Positions 16,419 through 25,880 of a stretch of 64,000 nucleotides of DNA are shown here, piece after piece. The position numbers and the translations under genes were made by a program. The notes under the pieces were generated by a model. That model was given only the letters and a program-made list of their open reading frames with translations, was not told the DNA's origin and ran no database searches. Source of the stretch: Rathayibacter caricis DSM 15933 (GTDB lineage Bacteria; Actinomycetota; Actinomycetes; Actinomycetales; Microbacteriaceae); contig NZ_PZPL01000001.1 in assembly GCF_003044275.1 (NCBI RefSeq), positions 2,666,001 to 2,730,000 of the forward strand. Reading direction: 5' to 3'. Every line of letters begins with the position of its first letter. Positions within the stretch are counted from its first letter, which is position 1.

Positions 16419-17003
16419 CTAGTCGGCCTCGGAGCGGGAGGCCCACCAGATCGTGGTGTCCCCGTAGTCCTTGCGGCGCTCGCGCTCGAGTCCGGCGGGC
16501 CACGTCGGCTCCGGGCTGCGGGAGCTCCGCTCGACGACCACGACGGCGTGCTCGTGCAGCAGCGGCAGCACTCCCGCCAGATCGGCCGCGAGCTCCTCCT
16601 CGGTGACGTCGTAGGGCGGGTCCAGGAGCACCGTGTCGGCGAGCAATCCTGCGGCGCGGTCGAGGAACGAGCGGACGGACGAGGTGACCACCTCGATCCG
16701 CGGGCGCGGCAGCCGTCCGGCCGCAGCCGCCGAGACGACGGCCCGGGCGTTCGCATCGATCGTCCGGGCGGCGGAGGGATCGCGCTCCACGAGCACCACG
16801 TAGGCGGCTCCGCGGCTGGCGGCCTCGAGCCCGAGTGCTCCGGATCCGGCGTAGAGGTCGAGGACCGTCGCCTCGTCGAGGGCGTCGCGCGCCTCGAGTG
16901 CCGAGAAGACGGCCTCGCGGACACGATCGCTGGTGGGACGGGTGCCGGCGCGCGGGACCTTGAGGGTGAGCGACCCGGCGTAGCCGGAGATGATCCTGGT
17001 CAC
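16419..17003 (-). CDS. rsmD: 16S rRNA (guanine(966)-N(2))-methyltransferase
   Basis: A 194-residue SAM-dependent N2-guanine methyltransferase modifying 16S rRNA G966 during 30S assembly. TRPTSDRVREAVFSAL (residues 21-36) is the RsmD N-terminal signature. VLDLYAGSGALGLEAASRG is the SAM-binding loop. DPPYD (128-132) is the catalytic motif for N6/N2 methyl transfer. GTG 17003 is 6 bases after TATCCT (complement of 17010-17015), so leaderless. The much longer in-frame open stretch upstream lies antisense to moxR and is rejected. Confidence 0.92.
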   Translation of the reverse strand: MTRIISGYAGSLTLKVPRAGTRPTSDRVREAVFSALEARDALDEATVLDLYAGSGALGLEAASRGAAYVVLVERDPSAARTIDANARAVVSAAAAGRLPRPRIEVVTSSVRSFLDRAAGLLADTVLLDPPYDVTEEELAADLAGVLPLLHEHAVVVVERSSRSPEPTWPAGLERERRKDYGDTTIWWASRSEAD

Positions 17004-17084
17004 CGTCCGAGGATACGGGGGCGCCCGCAGCTGGGAGACCGCCCGATCCGACCGCCCGTTACCGGTTCGAGACTGAGAGAATCG

Positions 17085-18131
17085 ATGATCATGACGTCCC
17101 TGGATGACACCCTCGCCCCTGTCGGCGGCCCCGCGGGCCCGAGCGGGGCTCGGGCGCCGATGTCCCGCGAGGAGTTCACCGCCCACTGCGGTGCGATCCT
17201 CCGCAATCTGACCAGCGTGATCGACGGCAAGGACGACGAGGTCTCGATGGCGCTGACCGTCTTCCTCGCCGGCGGCCATCTGCTGATGGAGGACGTGCCG
17301 GGCACCGGCAAGACCGTCCTCGCGAAGTCTCTCGCCGCCTCGGTCGGCGGCAGCGTCGCCCGCATCCAGTTCACCCCGGACCTGCTGCCCTCCGACGTCA
17401 CCGGCGTCTCGGTGTACAACCAGGCGACCCGGGACTTCGAGTTCAAGCCCGGCCCGGTCTTCGCGAACATCCTCATCGGCGACGAGATCAACCGCGCCTC
17501 GCCCAAGACGCAGTCGGCCCTGCTCGAGTGCATGGAGGAGCGCCAGGTGTCGGTCGACGGCATCACGCACCTCCTCCCTCGCCCCTTCGCGGTCGTGGCG
17601 ACGCAGAACCCCGTCGAGATGGAGGGGACCTACAGCCTCCCCGAGGCGCAGCGCGACCGCTTCATGGCCCGGCTCTCGCTCGGCTACCCCGACGAGCGCG
17701 CCGAGCTCGAGATGATCCGCACCCGAGACGCGGCCAGCCCGCTCGACGCTCTGCGGCCCGTCGTCACGCGCGACGAGCTCGAGCGGATGATCGACTACGT
17801 GCAGTCGGTCTACGTCGCGCCCCCCGTGCAGGAGTACGTCGTCGCGATCATGCAGGCGACGCGCATCGATCCGGAGCTGCGCCTGGGCGGGAGTCCCCGC
17901 GCGACGCTGCAGCTCATCGCCGCGGCGAAGTCGCTCGCCGCGATCAACGACCGCGACTTCGTCGTGCCGGACGACATCGACGCGCTCGCGGTGCCCGTTC
18001 TCGGACACCGCCTGCTCCCCGCGACCCGTCTGCCGGGACGCTCCGGTTCGGGTGCCTCGCACTCGGTGACCGAGATCGTGCAGCGGATCCTGGCGTCGAC
18101 GCCCGTGCCCTTCAGCGGCCGTGGCGACTGA
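17085..18131 (+). CDS. MoxR-family AAA+ ATPase
   Basis: A 348-residue AAA+ chaperone-like ATPase. Walker A is GVPGTGKT-like (DVPGTGKTVLAKS), Walker B LIGDEINRASPKTQ, sensor 1 VVATQNPVEMEGTY, plus the PEAQRDRFM arginine-finger block, all typical of MoxR/RavA. It is the first gene of a moxR-DUF58-transglutaminase operon; such operons are thought to act on envelope or secreted proteins. The first 30 residues are unstructured. ATG 17085 (GAGAG 5 bases upstream) and ATG 17091 are both possible starts. It overlaps the next gene by 11 bases. Confidence 0.9.
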   Translation: MIMTSLDDTLAPVGGPAGPSGARAPMSREEFTAHCGAILRNLTSVIDGKDDEVSMALTVFLAGGHLLMEDVPGTGKTVLAKSLAASVGGSVARIQFTPDLLPSDVTGVSVYNQATRDFEFKPGPVFANILIGDEINRASPKTQSALLECMEERQVSVDGITHLLPRPFAVVATQNPVEMEGTYSLPEAQRDRFMARLSLGYPDERAELEMIRTRDAASPLDALRPVVTRDELERMIDYVQSVYVAPPVQEYVVAIMQATRIDPELRLGGSPRATLQLIAAAKSLAAINDRDFVVPDDIDALAVPVLGHRLLPATRLPGRSGSGASHSVTEIVQRILASTPVPFSGRGD

Positions 18132-19452
18132 GCGCCGCGGCCTCGACGGGCCCTCTCCGCGCATCGGCTCCCTCCCCGCGCTGGGCGGGGTCGCGCTCAC
18201 GCTGCGCGGCTGGGCCTTCGTCGTGCTCGGCACGGCGGCGATCGTGGCCGCGCCGCTGGTGGACTTCCGCGAGCTGCTGTTCATGGGGCTCGTGCTCCTC
18301 GGACTGCCCTTCGGGGCCGTCGTGTCGCTCGCGGTCTCGACGCCGGTCGTGCAGGTGCAGCGGCGCTTCGAGCCGCGCGTCGTGGCGGTCGGCGATGTCG
18401 TGGACGTCGACGTGGTGCTCGAGAACCGCGGCGGGCCGCTGCGCTCGGCCCGCGCCGAGGACCGGCTGACGCGGAGGGACCGCGGCGACGACTCCGGCCG
18501 CTCCGTCGCGAGCGGCGGGTTCGGACTGCCTCCCGTGGCGCGTGCAGGACAGCGGTCGAGCCGCGTCCGCGCCCGGTACCGCCTGCCCGCGGGACGACGC
18601 GGGATCCACCGCCTGGGCCCCCTGCGGATCGTGCGCAGCGAGGCCCTCGGGCTGGCTCTGCGCGAGAGCATCGTCGGCTCGGCGCAGCCGTTCGTCGTCA
18701 CTCCGCGCGCCGTGCCGCTCGAGAGCGACGTGCTCGACGCGTTCGGCGCCGGCGGATCGAGCCCGGTCGCGCACGCGACAGCAGGATCGGGCACCGACGA
18801 CGTCATCCCGCGCGACTACCGGCCCGGCGACGCGATGCGCCGGGTGCACTGGCGGGCGAGCGCGCGCTCGGGCGAGCTGATGGTGCGCCAGGACGAGCAG
18901 AACACCGATCCGCACGCGTGGATCCTGCTCGAGTCGCGGGCGAGCCGCGTCCTGGACCGGCCCGCCGGTGACGGCCGTCGAGCGCGCGGCGACGGCGACC
19001 GGCTCGAGTGGGCGGTCTCGATGACCGCCTCGCTGGCCGTCCACCTGCTCGACCGCGGATTCGAGACCCACCTCGTCGAGACCGGCGCGGGGCCCGACGT
19101 GCAGCACTCGGAGGACGAGCGCGAGGTCGCGCACGACGTCCTGCTCCGGCTCGCGGAGCTCGTGCCGTCCGAGGAGTCGGCCGACGCCGCCGCGCGGATC
19201 GCCGGCGAGATGCGCGAGGCCGGGGGAGTGCGTCCGGTCTTCGCCGTGCTCACCCGCCTCCGCGAGGAGGACCTGGACGCGCTCTCGTCGCTCGCCTCGC
19301 ACGCCCGGCCCGCCATCGCGTTCCTCGTCGAGGGGACCGCGGAGGAGGAGGCCGCGCTCTCCTCGCTGGGGTGGTACCCGGTCGCCGCGACCGCGCGCAC
19401 GAGCATCGAGGAGGCCTGGTCCGAGGCCCTCGCGCTGAGGGCGATCGCATGA
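18121..19452 (+). CDS. DUF58 family protein
   Basis: A 443-residue protein with two hydrophobic helices near the N-terminus (residues about 27-65), a beta-rich middle and a DUF58 domain with the signature RDYRPGDAMRRVHWRASARSG followed by ELMVRQDE. The C-terminal region resembles a von Willebrand A-like fold but lacks a clean MIDAS. It is the usual partner of MoxR ATPases and TgpA-type transglutaminases; its biochemical role is unknown. GTG 18121 lies inside the moxR 3' end and the stop overlaps the next ATG (ATGA), so translation is coupled across all three genes. Confidence 0.85.
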   Translation: MATERRGLDGPSPRIGSLPALGGVALTLRGWAFVVLGTAAIVAAPLVDFRELLFMGLVLLGLPFGAVVSLAVSTPVVQVQRRFEPRVVAVGDVVDVDVVLENRGGPLRSARAEDRLTRRDRGDDSGRSVASGGFGLPPVARAGQRSSRVRARYRLPAGRRGIHRLGPLRIVRSEALGLALRESIVGSAQPFVVTPRAVPLESDVLDAFGAGGSSPVAHATAGSGTDDVIPRDYRPGDAMRRVHWRASARSGELMVRQDEQNTDPHAWILLESRASRVLDRPAGDGRRARGDGDRLEWAVSMTASLAVHLLDRGFETHLVETGAGPDVQHSEDEREVAHDVLLRLAELVPSEESADAAARIAGEMREAGGVRPVFAVLTRLREEDLDALSSLASHARPAIAFLVEGTAEEEAALSSLGWYPVAATARTSIEEAWSEALALRAIA

Positions 19453-21701
19453 GCCGGCGCACCGATCGCGACCCGCGGGCCGGCTCCGCCCTGCTCTCGC
19501 TCCTGCTCTGGCTCGCCCTCGTCTCGGCGGCGTCGGGCACGGGCCGACTGCTCGAGGGCGTCGGCTGGCTCGTCCAGCTGGCCCTCGCCGTCGGAGTCGT
19601 GCTCGCGGTGCCCGCGGGTGCGCGGGCTCTCCGCGCGCACCCCGTCGTGCCGCCCGTGCTCGGCACGCTCACGGCGGTCGTCGTCCTCACCGCGATGTTC
19701 GTGCCGGCGCGCGCACTGTTCTTCCTGCTGCCGACCCCGGCGGCGATCGCCGACGCGCAGACCCTCGCGCAGGCCGGATTCACCTCGATCGCCCAGCAGG
19801 GCCTGCCCGCCACCGCCGACAGCGGCATCGCGTTCCTCCTGGTGGGCGGCGTCGTCGTCCTCGCCTGGGCCGCCGACCTCTTCGCCTTCTCGGTGCGGCT
19901 GCCCGCGCTGACCGGGCTGTTCCTCCTCGCGCTGCTCGCGGTGCCGGCGATCATCGACCCCTCCGAGGTGTCCTGGCCGAGTCTCGTGCTGACCGCGCTG
20001 GCCTACGCCGGGGTGCTCGCCGCGGGATCGCGTCCCGAGCGCCGGGCTCCCGCCCGCCGGCTGTCCGCCGCCTCCGCCCTGCCGTCGGTCGCGGTCGTCG
20101 GAGTGGTCGTCGTCTCCGCGGGGCTGCTCGCGGGCTCCGCATCCGGCTACGTCCGCACGCCGTCCTCCTCCGGGGTCTCGGGCACCCTGTTCAACGGGTC
20201 GATCGATCCCGTCGTGGCGCTGGGCGACGACCTGCGCCGGCCCAACCCGGTGACGGTGCTGCGCTACTCCACCGACTCCGATCTGCCCGTGTACCTCCGC
20301 GTGCTCACGGTCTCGGACTTCGACGGCGAGAACTGGGCGCCGAGCGGCACGGAGGCGACGGCCCCGGTCGAGGAGCCGATCGCTCCCGAAGGCCTCGCCG
20401 AGAGCGTGCCGCGCGAGACCGAGCAGGTCGAGGTCGAGGTCGAGACCCTCCGCAGCCAGTGGCTGCCGGTGCCCTACCCGGTCTCCTCCCTCGAGGGCGT
20501 CGGGGACGGCTGGCTGCAGGACGTGCAGGACGGCTCGATCCGCGGCGACGCGACCACCCGGGCCGGCGACGAGTACCGGGTCGAGGCGCTGCGCCTCGCG
20601 CCCGACCCGCAGCAGCTGCTCGCCGCACCGGCGTCGGGCGACGCCCTCGAGCGCTACCTGGCTCTCCCGGCCGACGTGCCCGACGTGGTGGGCACCACCG
20701 CGGCTGAAGTCACGGCCGAGGCGGGGAACGCGTACGACCGGGCGCGCGCGCTGCAGTCGTTCTTCCGCTCCTCCGAGTTCACCTACTCCGAGGACACCCC
20801 GGCCGAGGAGGGCTACGACGGCGACGGCGTGGGCGTCCTCGAGGCGTTCCTCGAGGTGCGCGAGGGCTACTGCGTGCACTTCGCCTCGGCGATGGCGGTC
20901 ATGGCGCGCGAGCTCGGGATCCCGTCCCGCCTGGCGATCGGCTACCAGCCGGGATCCGTGGTGCCCTCCTCCGGCAGCGACCTGACGGACTACCGCCTGC
21001 TCTCCTCCGATCTGCACGCCTGGCCCGAGCTGTTCTTCGAGGGCGTCGGCTGGCTGCCCTTCGAGCCCACTCCGAGCCGGGGCGCTCCGGCGTCGTACAC
21101 GCTGCCCAGCGCGACGTCCTCGACCGGCGCGACGCCCGGGGCGTCGGCCGGTGCCGCTCCCGAGCAGTCCGAGGAGGCCGAGGCGACCCCGACGCCGACC
21201 GTGTCCTCCGCCACGGCGACCCCCGGTGCGGTCGGCTCCTCGACGGCGGCGACGGCGCCCGTCGTCACCGCGTGGGTGCTCCTGCTGCTCCTCCTGCTGG
21301 TCCCGTGGCTCCTCCGCACCGTTCAGCGCTCGCTCCGGCGGCGTGCGGCCGACGGGGGATCCGCGGAGGCCGCCTGGGCGGAGGTGCTGGCGAGCGCCAG
21401 GGATCTCGGCGTGCCGGTCGAGGAGACCGACTCCCCGCGTGCGCAGGAGGCGCTGCTGCGCGACGCCCTCGGCGAGGACGCCGCCGCGCGGAACGACCTG
21501 TCGCTCCTCCGCGACACGGTCGAGCGGGCGCGCTACGCCCCTGTAGCCGCCTCGGAGGCGGCGGGCTGGGCCGCCGGTGCGCGGGTGGTGCGGGCGCTGC
21601 GGATCGCGGCGGGCGCTCCGCGCCGCGCATTCGCCGCGGTGCTCCCGCGCTCCGCGCTCGGCGCCTTCTCCCGCGTCGGACGTCCGAGCTCCGACCTATG
21701 A
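19449..21701 (+). CDS. TgpA-like membrane transglutaminase
   Basis: A 750-residue membrane protein. Six to seven N-terminal helices (residues about 10-235) are followed by a large extracytoplasmic domain with a transglutaminase core: EGYCVHFASAMAVMARELG has the catalytic Cys, SSDLHAWPELFFEGVGWLPFEPTP has the His and the third catalytic position (Glu in place of Asp, as usual in this group). A Ser/Thr/Ala/Pro-rich linker (about 555-595), a further helix (about 600-620) and a cytosolic DUF4129-like tail follow. It probably modifies envelope proteins together with MoxR/DUF58. Its stop codon overlaps the recG -10 box. Confidence 0.87.
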   Translation: MSRRTDRDPRAGSALLSLLLWLALVSAASGTGRLLEGVGWLVQLALAVGVVLAVPAGARALRAHPVVPPVLGTLTAVVVLTAMFVPARALFFLLPTPAAIADAQTLAQAGFTSIAQQGLPATADSGIAFLLVGGVVVLAWAADLFAFSVRLPALTGLFLLALLAVPAIIDPSEVSWPSLVLTALAYAGVLAAGSRPERRAPARRLSAASALPSVAVVGVVVVSAGLLAGSASGYVRTPSSSGVSGTLFNGSIDPVVALGDDLRRPNPVTVLRYSTDSDLPVYLRVLTVSDFDGENWAPSGTEATAPVEEPIAPEGLAESVPRETEQVEVEVETLRSQWLPVPYPVSSLEGVGDGWLQDVQDGSIRGDATTRAGDEYRVEALRLAPDPQQLLAAPASGDALERYLALPADVPDVVGTTAAEVTAEAGNAYDRARALQSFFRSSEFTYSEDTPAEEGYDGDGVGVLEAFLEVREGYCVHFASAMAVMARELGIPSRLAIGYQPGSVVPSSGSDLTDYRLLSSDLHAWPELFFEGVGWLPFEPTPSRGAPASYTLPSATSSTGATPGASAGAAPEQSEEAEATPTPTVSSATATPGAVGSSTAATAPVVTAWVLLLLLLLVPWLLRTVQRSLRRRAADGGSAEAAWAEVLASARDLGVPVEETDSPRAQEALLRDALGEDAAARNDLSLLRDTVERARYAPVAASEAAGWAAGARVVRALRIAAGAPRRAFAAVLPRSALGAFSRVGRPSSDL

Positions 21702-21702
21702 T
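21697..21702 (+). promoter_or_regulatory. recG -10 box
   Basis: TATGAT, a near-consensus -10, ends 6 bases before recG GTG 21709 and predicts a leaderless transcript. It overlaps the stop codon of the upstream transglutaminase gene. Confidence 0.65.
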
Positions 21703-21708
21703 CGACGG

Positions 21709-23886
21709 GTGATCCCGGACCCCCTCGACGCCTCCCTCGCGCCGGTGATCGGCCCGCGCACGGCGACCGCGGTCGAGAAGGCGTTCGGCTACCGCACCGT
21801 GGGCGAGCTGCTCGGGCACTACCCGCGCCGCTACGCGCAGCGCGGCGAGCTCACGGAGCTCTCGCGGCTCCCGGTCGGCGAGAGCGTCACGATCGTGGCG
21901 GAGGTGCGCGAGGTGCGGGAGCGGCCGATGCGCAACCGCCGCGGCTCGCTCCTGGAGGTCGTCATCTCGGACGGCACGGGCACGCTGTCGCTGACGTTCT
22001 TCGGGCAGCCGTGGCGGGCGGCGAAGCTGCGCCGCGGCGTTCGCGGCATCTTCGCGGGGACGGTCTCGATGTTCCGCGAGACGGTGCAGCTCACGCATCC
22101 CGACTACCGGCTCTTCGAGGACGAGGAGGCCGCGACCGCCGAGGCCGACAAGGGATCGGCGCTGGCGAAGGACTGGGCCGAGCGCCCGATCCCGATCTAC
22201 CCGGCGACGAGCGCGATCTCGAGCTGGCAGCTGCAGGCCGCGATCGGCGTGATCCTCGACGGTCTGCGCGACGTGCCCGATCCGATGCCGGAGTCGGTGC
22301 GCGCGAGTCGCTCGCTGATGCCGCTCGGCGAGGCGCTCGAGCTGATCCACCGTCCCGCGCGCGAGGGCGAGGAGAGGCGGGCGCGCGAGACGCTGCGGTT
22401 CCACGAGGCGTTCCTCCTGCAGCTCGCGCTCCTCGAGCGCCGGGCCGCCGCGCGGGCGACCCCCGCGACCCCGCGCGTGCCCGGGCCGGGAGGCTGGCTC
22501 GAGCGCTTCGACGCGGCGCTGCCGTTCTCGCTCACGGGCGACCAGCGCTCGGTCGGCGCCGAGATCGCCGCCGACCTCGCGGGCGAGAGCCCGATGTCGC
22601 GACTCGTGCAGGGCGAGGTGGGCTCGGGGAAGACCCTCGTGGCGCTGCGGGCGATGCTCGCGGCCGCCGAGAGCGGCGGGCAGGCCGCGCTGCTCGCGCC
22701 GACCGAGGTGCTCGCCGGGCAGCACCTGCGCTCGATCGTGCGGACGCTCGGGCCCGAGCTGTCCACCGCGCTCGTGCCGACCCTCCTGACGGGCGGTCTC
22801 GGAGCGGCGGAGCGGCGCGCGGCGCTCCTGCGGATCGTCTCGGGCACGGCGAAGATCGTCGTCGGCACCCACGCGCTGCTGGGCGACAAGGTCTCGTTCT
22901 ACGATCTGGCGCTGGTCGTGATCGACGAGCAGCACCGCTTCGGAGTGGACCAGCGCGACGCTCTGCGGCGCAAGGGGGCGCAGCCGCCGCACGTGCTCGT
23001 GCTCACGGCCACGCCCATCCCGCGCACGGTCGCGATGACGGTGTTCGGCGATCTCGACACGTCCACGATCCGCGAGCTGCCGGCGGGGCGCCCGGGCATC
23101 ACGAGCCACGTCGTGCCGCTCACCGACAAGCCGGGCCTCATCGCCCGGGCGTGGGAGCGCGCCGAGGAGGAGATCCGGCAGGGCCACCAGGTGTACCTCG
23201 TCTGCCCGGCCATCGAGCCCGGCGAGGTCGCGGAGGGCGCCGCGGCGACGGCTCCGGAGGAGGCGGCCACCCCGCTCTCGACGGTCGCGCAGACGCTCGA
23301 GGGCGTGCGGTCGCACGCCCTCCTCAAGCACCGCCGCTCGGCCGCCCTGCACGGACGGATGAGCGCGGAGGAGAAGGACGCGGTCATGCGCTCCTTCGCC
23401 GCGGGCGAGATCGACGTCCTCGTCTCGACGACCGTGATCGAGGTGGGGGTCGACGTGCCCAACGCGTCGATGATGATCGTGCTGGACGCCGAGCGCTTCG
23501 GCGTCTCGCAGCTGCACCAGCTGCGGGGGCGCATCGGGCGCGGCGGCGTACCGGGGGTGTGCCTCTTCGTCACGGCGGCGGAGGCGGGCACCACGGCCCG
23601 CGAGCGGGTCGAGGCCGTCGCTGCGACGCTCGACGGCTTCGAGCTCGCCGAGGTCGACCTCGAGCTGCGGCGGGAGGGCGACGTGCTGGGCGACTCGCAG
23701 TCCGGCGGCCGCTCCTCCCTCCGCCTGCTGCGCGTCGTGCAGGACGCGCACTTGATCGTCGAGGCCCGTGCCCTCGCCGAGCGGCTGCTCGAGGAGGACC
23801 CCTCGCTCTCGGCGCACGACCGGCTCCGCGCCGCGCTCGAGCGCCGCGTGCAGGACCGCGACCGCGAGTTCCTCGCGAAGAGCTGA
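21709..23886 (+). CDS. recG: ATP-dependent DNA helicase RecG
   Basis: A 725-residue superfamily 2 helicase that reverses stalled forks and resolves branched DNA. Order: N-terminal wedge/OB domain (residues about 50-150, RGSLLEVVISDGTGTLSLTFFGQPW), Walker A GEVGSGKT, LLAPTEVLAGQH, DEQHRFG Walker B, LTATPIPRT motif III, and C-terminal motifs VSTTVIEVGVDVPNA and QLHQLRGRIGRG (motif VI). Full family length. An internal acidic-alanine insert near EGAAATAPEEAATP lies between motifs and is probably a loop. GTG 21709 is supported by leaderless spacing. Confidence 0.96.
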   Translation: MIPDPLDASLAPVIGPRTATAVEKAFGYRTVGELLGHYPRRYAQRGELTELSRLPVGESVTIVAEVREVRERPMRNRRGSLLEVVISDGTGTLSLTFFGQPWRAAKLRRGVRGIFAGTVSMFRETVQLTHPDYRLFEDEEAATAEADKGSALAKDWAERPIPIYPATSAISSWQLQAAIGVILDGLRDVPDPMPESVRASRSLMPLGEALELIHRPAREGEERRARETLRFHEAFLLQLALLERRAAARATPATPRVPGPGGWLERFDAALPFSLTGDQRSVGAEIAADLAGESPMSRLVQGEVGSGKTLVALRAMLAAAESGGQAALLAPTEVLAGQHLRSIVRTLGPELSTALVPTLLTGGLGAAERRAALLRIVSGTAKIVVGTHALLGDKVSFYDLALVVIDEQHRFGVDQRDALRRKGAQPPHVLVLTATPIPRTVAMTVFGDLDTSTIRELPAGRPGITSHVVPLTDKPGLIARAWERAEEEIRQGHQVYLVCPAIEPGEVAEGAAATAPEEAATPLSTVAQTLEGVRSHALLKHRRSAALHGRMSAEEKDAVMRSFAAGEIDVLVSTTVIEVGVDVPNASMMIVLDAERFGVSQLHQLRGRIGRGGVPGVCLFVTAAEAGTTARERVEAVAATLDGFELAEVDLELRREGDVLGDSQSGGRSSLRLLRVVQDAHLIVEARALAERLLEEDPSLSAHDRLRAALERRVQDRDREFLAKS

Positions 23887-23934
23887 CCCCGGACGGGTGG
23901 CGTCCGCTCCCGGGAGGGCGACGGAGTCGGCCGG

Positions 23935-23940
23935 TACGCT
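23935..23940 (+). promoter_or_regulatory. coaD -10 box
   Basis: TACGCT ends 6 bases before coaD ATG 23947, again predicting a leaderless mRNA. Confidence 0.6.
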
Positions 23941-23946
23941 GTCGGT

Positions 23947-24426
23947 ATGGCCCGCATCGCCGTCGTCCCCGGCTCGTTCGACCCCGTCACCCTCGGCCAC
24001 CTCGACGTCATCGAGCGCGCCGCCCGGCTGGTCGACGAGCTGCACGTGGTCGTCGTCCACAACCCGTCGAAGACCGCGCTGCTGCCCATCGCCCAGCGCG
24101 TCGCCCTGATCGAGCAGTCGATCAGGGAGGCGGGGATCGAGGGCTCGATCGTCGTCGCGTCGTGGAGCATGGGCCTGCTGGTCGACTACTGCGTCGACGT
24201 CGGCGCGAGCATCCTGGTCAAGGGCATCCGCTCGCAGGTCGACGTCGCCTACGAGACGCCGATGGCGATCGTGAACCGCAACCTCGCGCACGTCGAGACC
24301 GTCTTCCTCCTGCCCGACCCGGCGCACGCGCACGTCTCCTCCTCCCTCGTCCGGCAGGTGTCCTCGCTCGGCGGCGACGTCTCCCCGTACGTGCCCCCGG
24401 CGGTCGCGGCGTACCTCTCGGCCTGA
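23947..24426 (+). CDS. coaD: Phosphopantetheine adenylyltransferase
   Basis: A 159-residue nucleotidyltransferase for the penultimate step of CoA synthesis (4'-phosphopantetheine plus ATP to dephospho-CoA). [18 protein letters not shown] (residues 9-26) contains the T/HxGH nucleotide site; KGIRSQVD and SSSLVRQ complete the active site. Length and motifs are canonical. The recG-coaD order is common in actinobacteria and firmicutes, usually with rsmD; here rsmD lies about 7 kb upstream on the other strand. Confidence 0.96.
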   Translation: MARIAVVPGSFDPVTLGHLDVIERAARLVDELHVVVVHNPSKTALLPIAQRVALIEQSIREAGIEGSIVVASWSMGLLVDYCVDVGASILVKGIRSQVDVAYETPMAIVNRNLAHVETVFLLPDPAHAHVSSSLVRQVSSLGGDVSPYVPPAVAAYLSA

Positions 24427-24469
24427 GCGCCGCGTCGGGCGAGCGCTCGGGGCGGGGGAGAATGGAGCG

Positions 24470-25264
24470 ATGAGTGCGACACGCGTCCAGGCCTGGGCCC
24501 TCGACGGGATCCCCGAGGTCTCGCCCGGTGACGACCTGCTCGAGCTGATCCTCGCGGCCGTCGCCGGCGCCGCCGAGGAGGACCGCCCGCGGGGCGGAGA
24601 CGTGCTTGTCGTCACGAGCAAGATCGTCTCGAAGGCCGAGGGTCGCGTCGTCGCCGCCGAGGACCGCGAGGAGGCGATCACCGCCGAGACCGTGCGCGTC
24701 GTCGCCACCCGCGCTCACGCGCACGGGATCACCCGCATCGTCGAGAACCGGCTGGGCATCGTGCAGGCCGCCGCCGGCGTCGACGCCAGCAACGTCGCCG
24801 AGGGCACCGTGCTGCTGCTCCCCGTCGATCCCGACGCCTCGGCGCGGGCTCTGTGCGGGGGCCTCCGCGAGCGCCTCGGAGTCGAGGTCGGGGTCGTCGT
24901 CAGCGACACCCTCGGCCGCGCGTGGCGGGTCGGGCAGACCGACGCCGCGATCGGCGCGGCGGGACTGCACGTGATCGACGATCTGCGCGGCGCCGTCGAC
25001 GCGCTCGGCCGCACCCTCGGTGTCACGATGCCCGCCGTCGCGGACGAGATCGCCGCGCTGGGCGACCTCGTGAAGGGCAAGTCGAGCGGGCGCCCGGTGG
25101 CGGTCGTGCGGGGGCTCGGGCGCTACGTGACGGGGCTGGACGCTCCGGGCGCGCGGAGTCTCACCCGCACCGGGCCGGAGGACATGTTCCGCCTCGGCGC
25201 CGACGAGGCGTACGCCGAGGGCCGGGCGGCGGCTCGCGCGGAGCTCGGGGCGGCTCCGGAGTGA
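24470..25264 (+). CDS. cofE: Coenzyme F420-0:L-glutamate ligase
   Basis: A 264-residue CofE/FbiB-N-type ligase that adds gamma-linked glutamates to F420-0 with GTP. Motifs: [15 protein letters not shown] (residues about 47-61), [37 protein letters not shown] and the [17 protein letters not shown] strand. It lacks the C-terminal nitroreductase-like domain of mycobacterial FbiB, so only the ligase step is encoded. A GAGAAT box (24458-24463) lies 6 bases before the ATG. It is coupled to cofC by a 4-base overlap. Confidence 0.9.
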   Translation: MSATRVQAWALDGIPEVSPGDDLLELILAAVAGAAEEDRPRGGDVLVVTSKIVSKAEGRVVAAEDREEAITAETVRVVATRAHAHGITRIVENRLGIVQAAAGVDASNVAEGTVLLLPVDPDASARALCGGLRERLGVEVGVVVSDTLGRAWRVGQTDAAIGAAGLHVIDDLRGAVDALGRTLGVTMPAVADEIAALGDLVKGKSSGRPVAVVRGLGRYVTGLDAPGARSLTRTGPEDMFRLGADEAYAEGRAAARAELGAAPE

Positions 25265-25878
25265 CCGGACGCTGGAGCGCCGTCGTGGCCTTCAAGGGCC
25301 GCGGCACGTCCAAGACCCGCCTCGAGCTCGAGGGGAGGGCGGCGCTCGCGGAGGCGTTCCTGCTCGACACGCTCGCGGCAGTCACCGCCGCGGAGCGCGT
25401 CGGGACGATCGTGCTCGTGACCTCGGACGAGGCCGCCGCCTCGCTCGCCCGGCACGAGACCCCCGGGCTCGTCGTCGTGCCCGATCCCGGCGCGCTGAAC
25501 CCGGCAGTGACGGCCGGGATCGAGGCCGCCCTCCTCCTGGATCCCTCCGCGTCCGTCGTCGCCCTGACCGGCGACCTGCCGGCGCTCGATCCCGCGACGC
25601 TCGACGAGGTGCTCGCGGCGGCCGCACCGCTGCCCGCCGTCGTCGCGGACCGCGCGGGAACCGGCACCACGGCGCTCCTGGTCGGGGCGACGGAGCGCGT
25701 CGACCCGGCCTTCGGACCCGGATCCCTCGCCCGTCACCGATCGGCGGGCTGCCGCGTCCTCGACGTCCCCGTCGGGTCGACCCTGCGACTCGACGTCGAC
25801 ACGGTCGAGGACCTGCGGGACGCGGAGGCGGTCGGAGTCGGCCCCCGGACCGCGCTCGTGCTCGCGGCAGCGGCCTGA
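25261..25878 (+). CDS. cofC: Phospholactate/phosphoenolpyruvate guanylyltransferase
   Basis: A 205-residue nucleotidyltransferase of the CofC/FbiD family that activates 2-phospholactate or PEP with GTP for F420 assembly. [12 protein letters not shown] is the nucleotide-binding loop, [14 protein letters not shown] the metal-binding block, and [10 protein letters not shown] the substrate loop. The GTG overlaps the cofE stop (GTGA). Which phospho-acid is used cannot be told from the sequence here. cofD/cofGH are not in the window. It converges with the aminotransferase gene (2-base gap). Confidence 0.87.
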   Translation: MTGRWSAVVAFKGRGTSKTRLELEGRAALAEAFLLDTLAAVTAAERVGTIVLVTSDEAAASLARHETPGLVVVPDPGALNPAVTAGIEAALLLDPSASVVALTGDLPALDPATLDEVLAAAAPLPAVVADRAGTGTTALLVGATERVDPAFGPGSLARHRSAGCRVLDVPVGSTLRLDVDTVEDLRDAEAVGVGPRTALVLAAAA

Positions 25879-25880
25879 GC

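Noticed and set aside
17004..18806. Long upstream extension of rsmD on the minus strand
   Set aside because: It is opposite moxR and DUF58, shows no domain, and RsmD begins canonically at TRIISGYAG.
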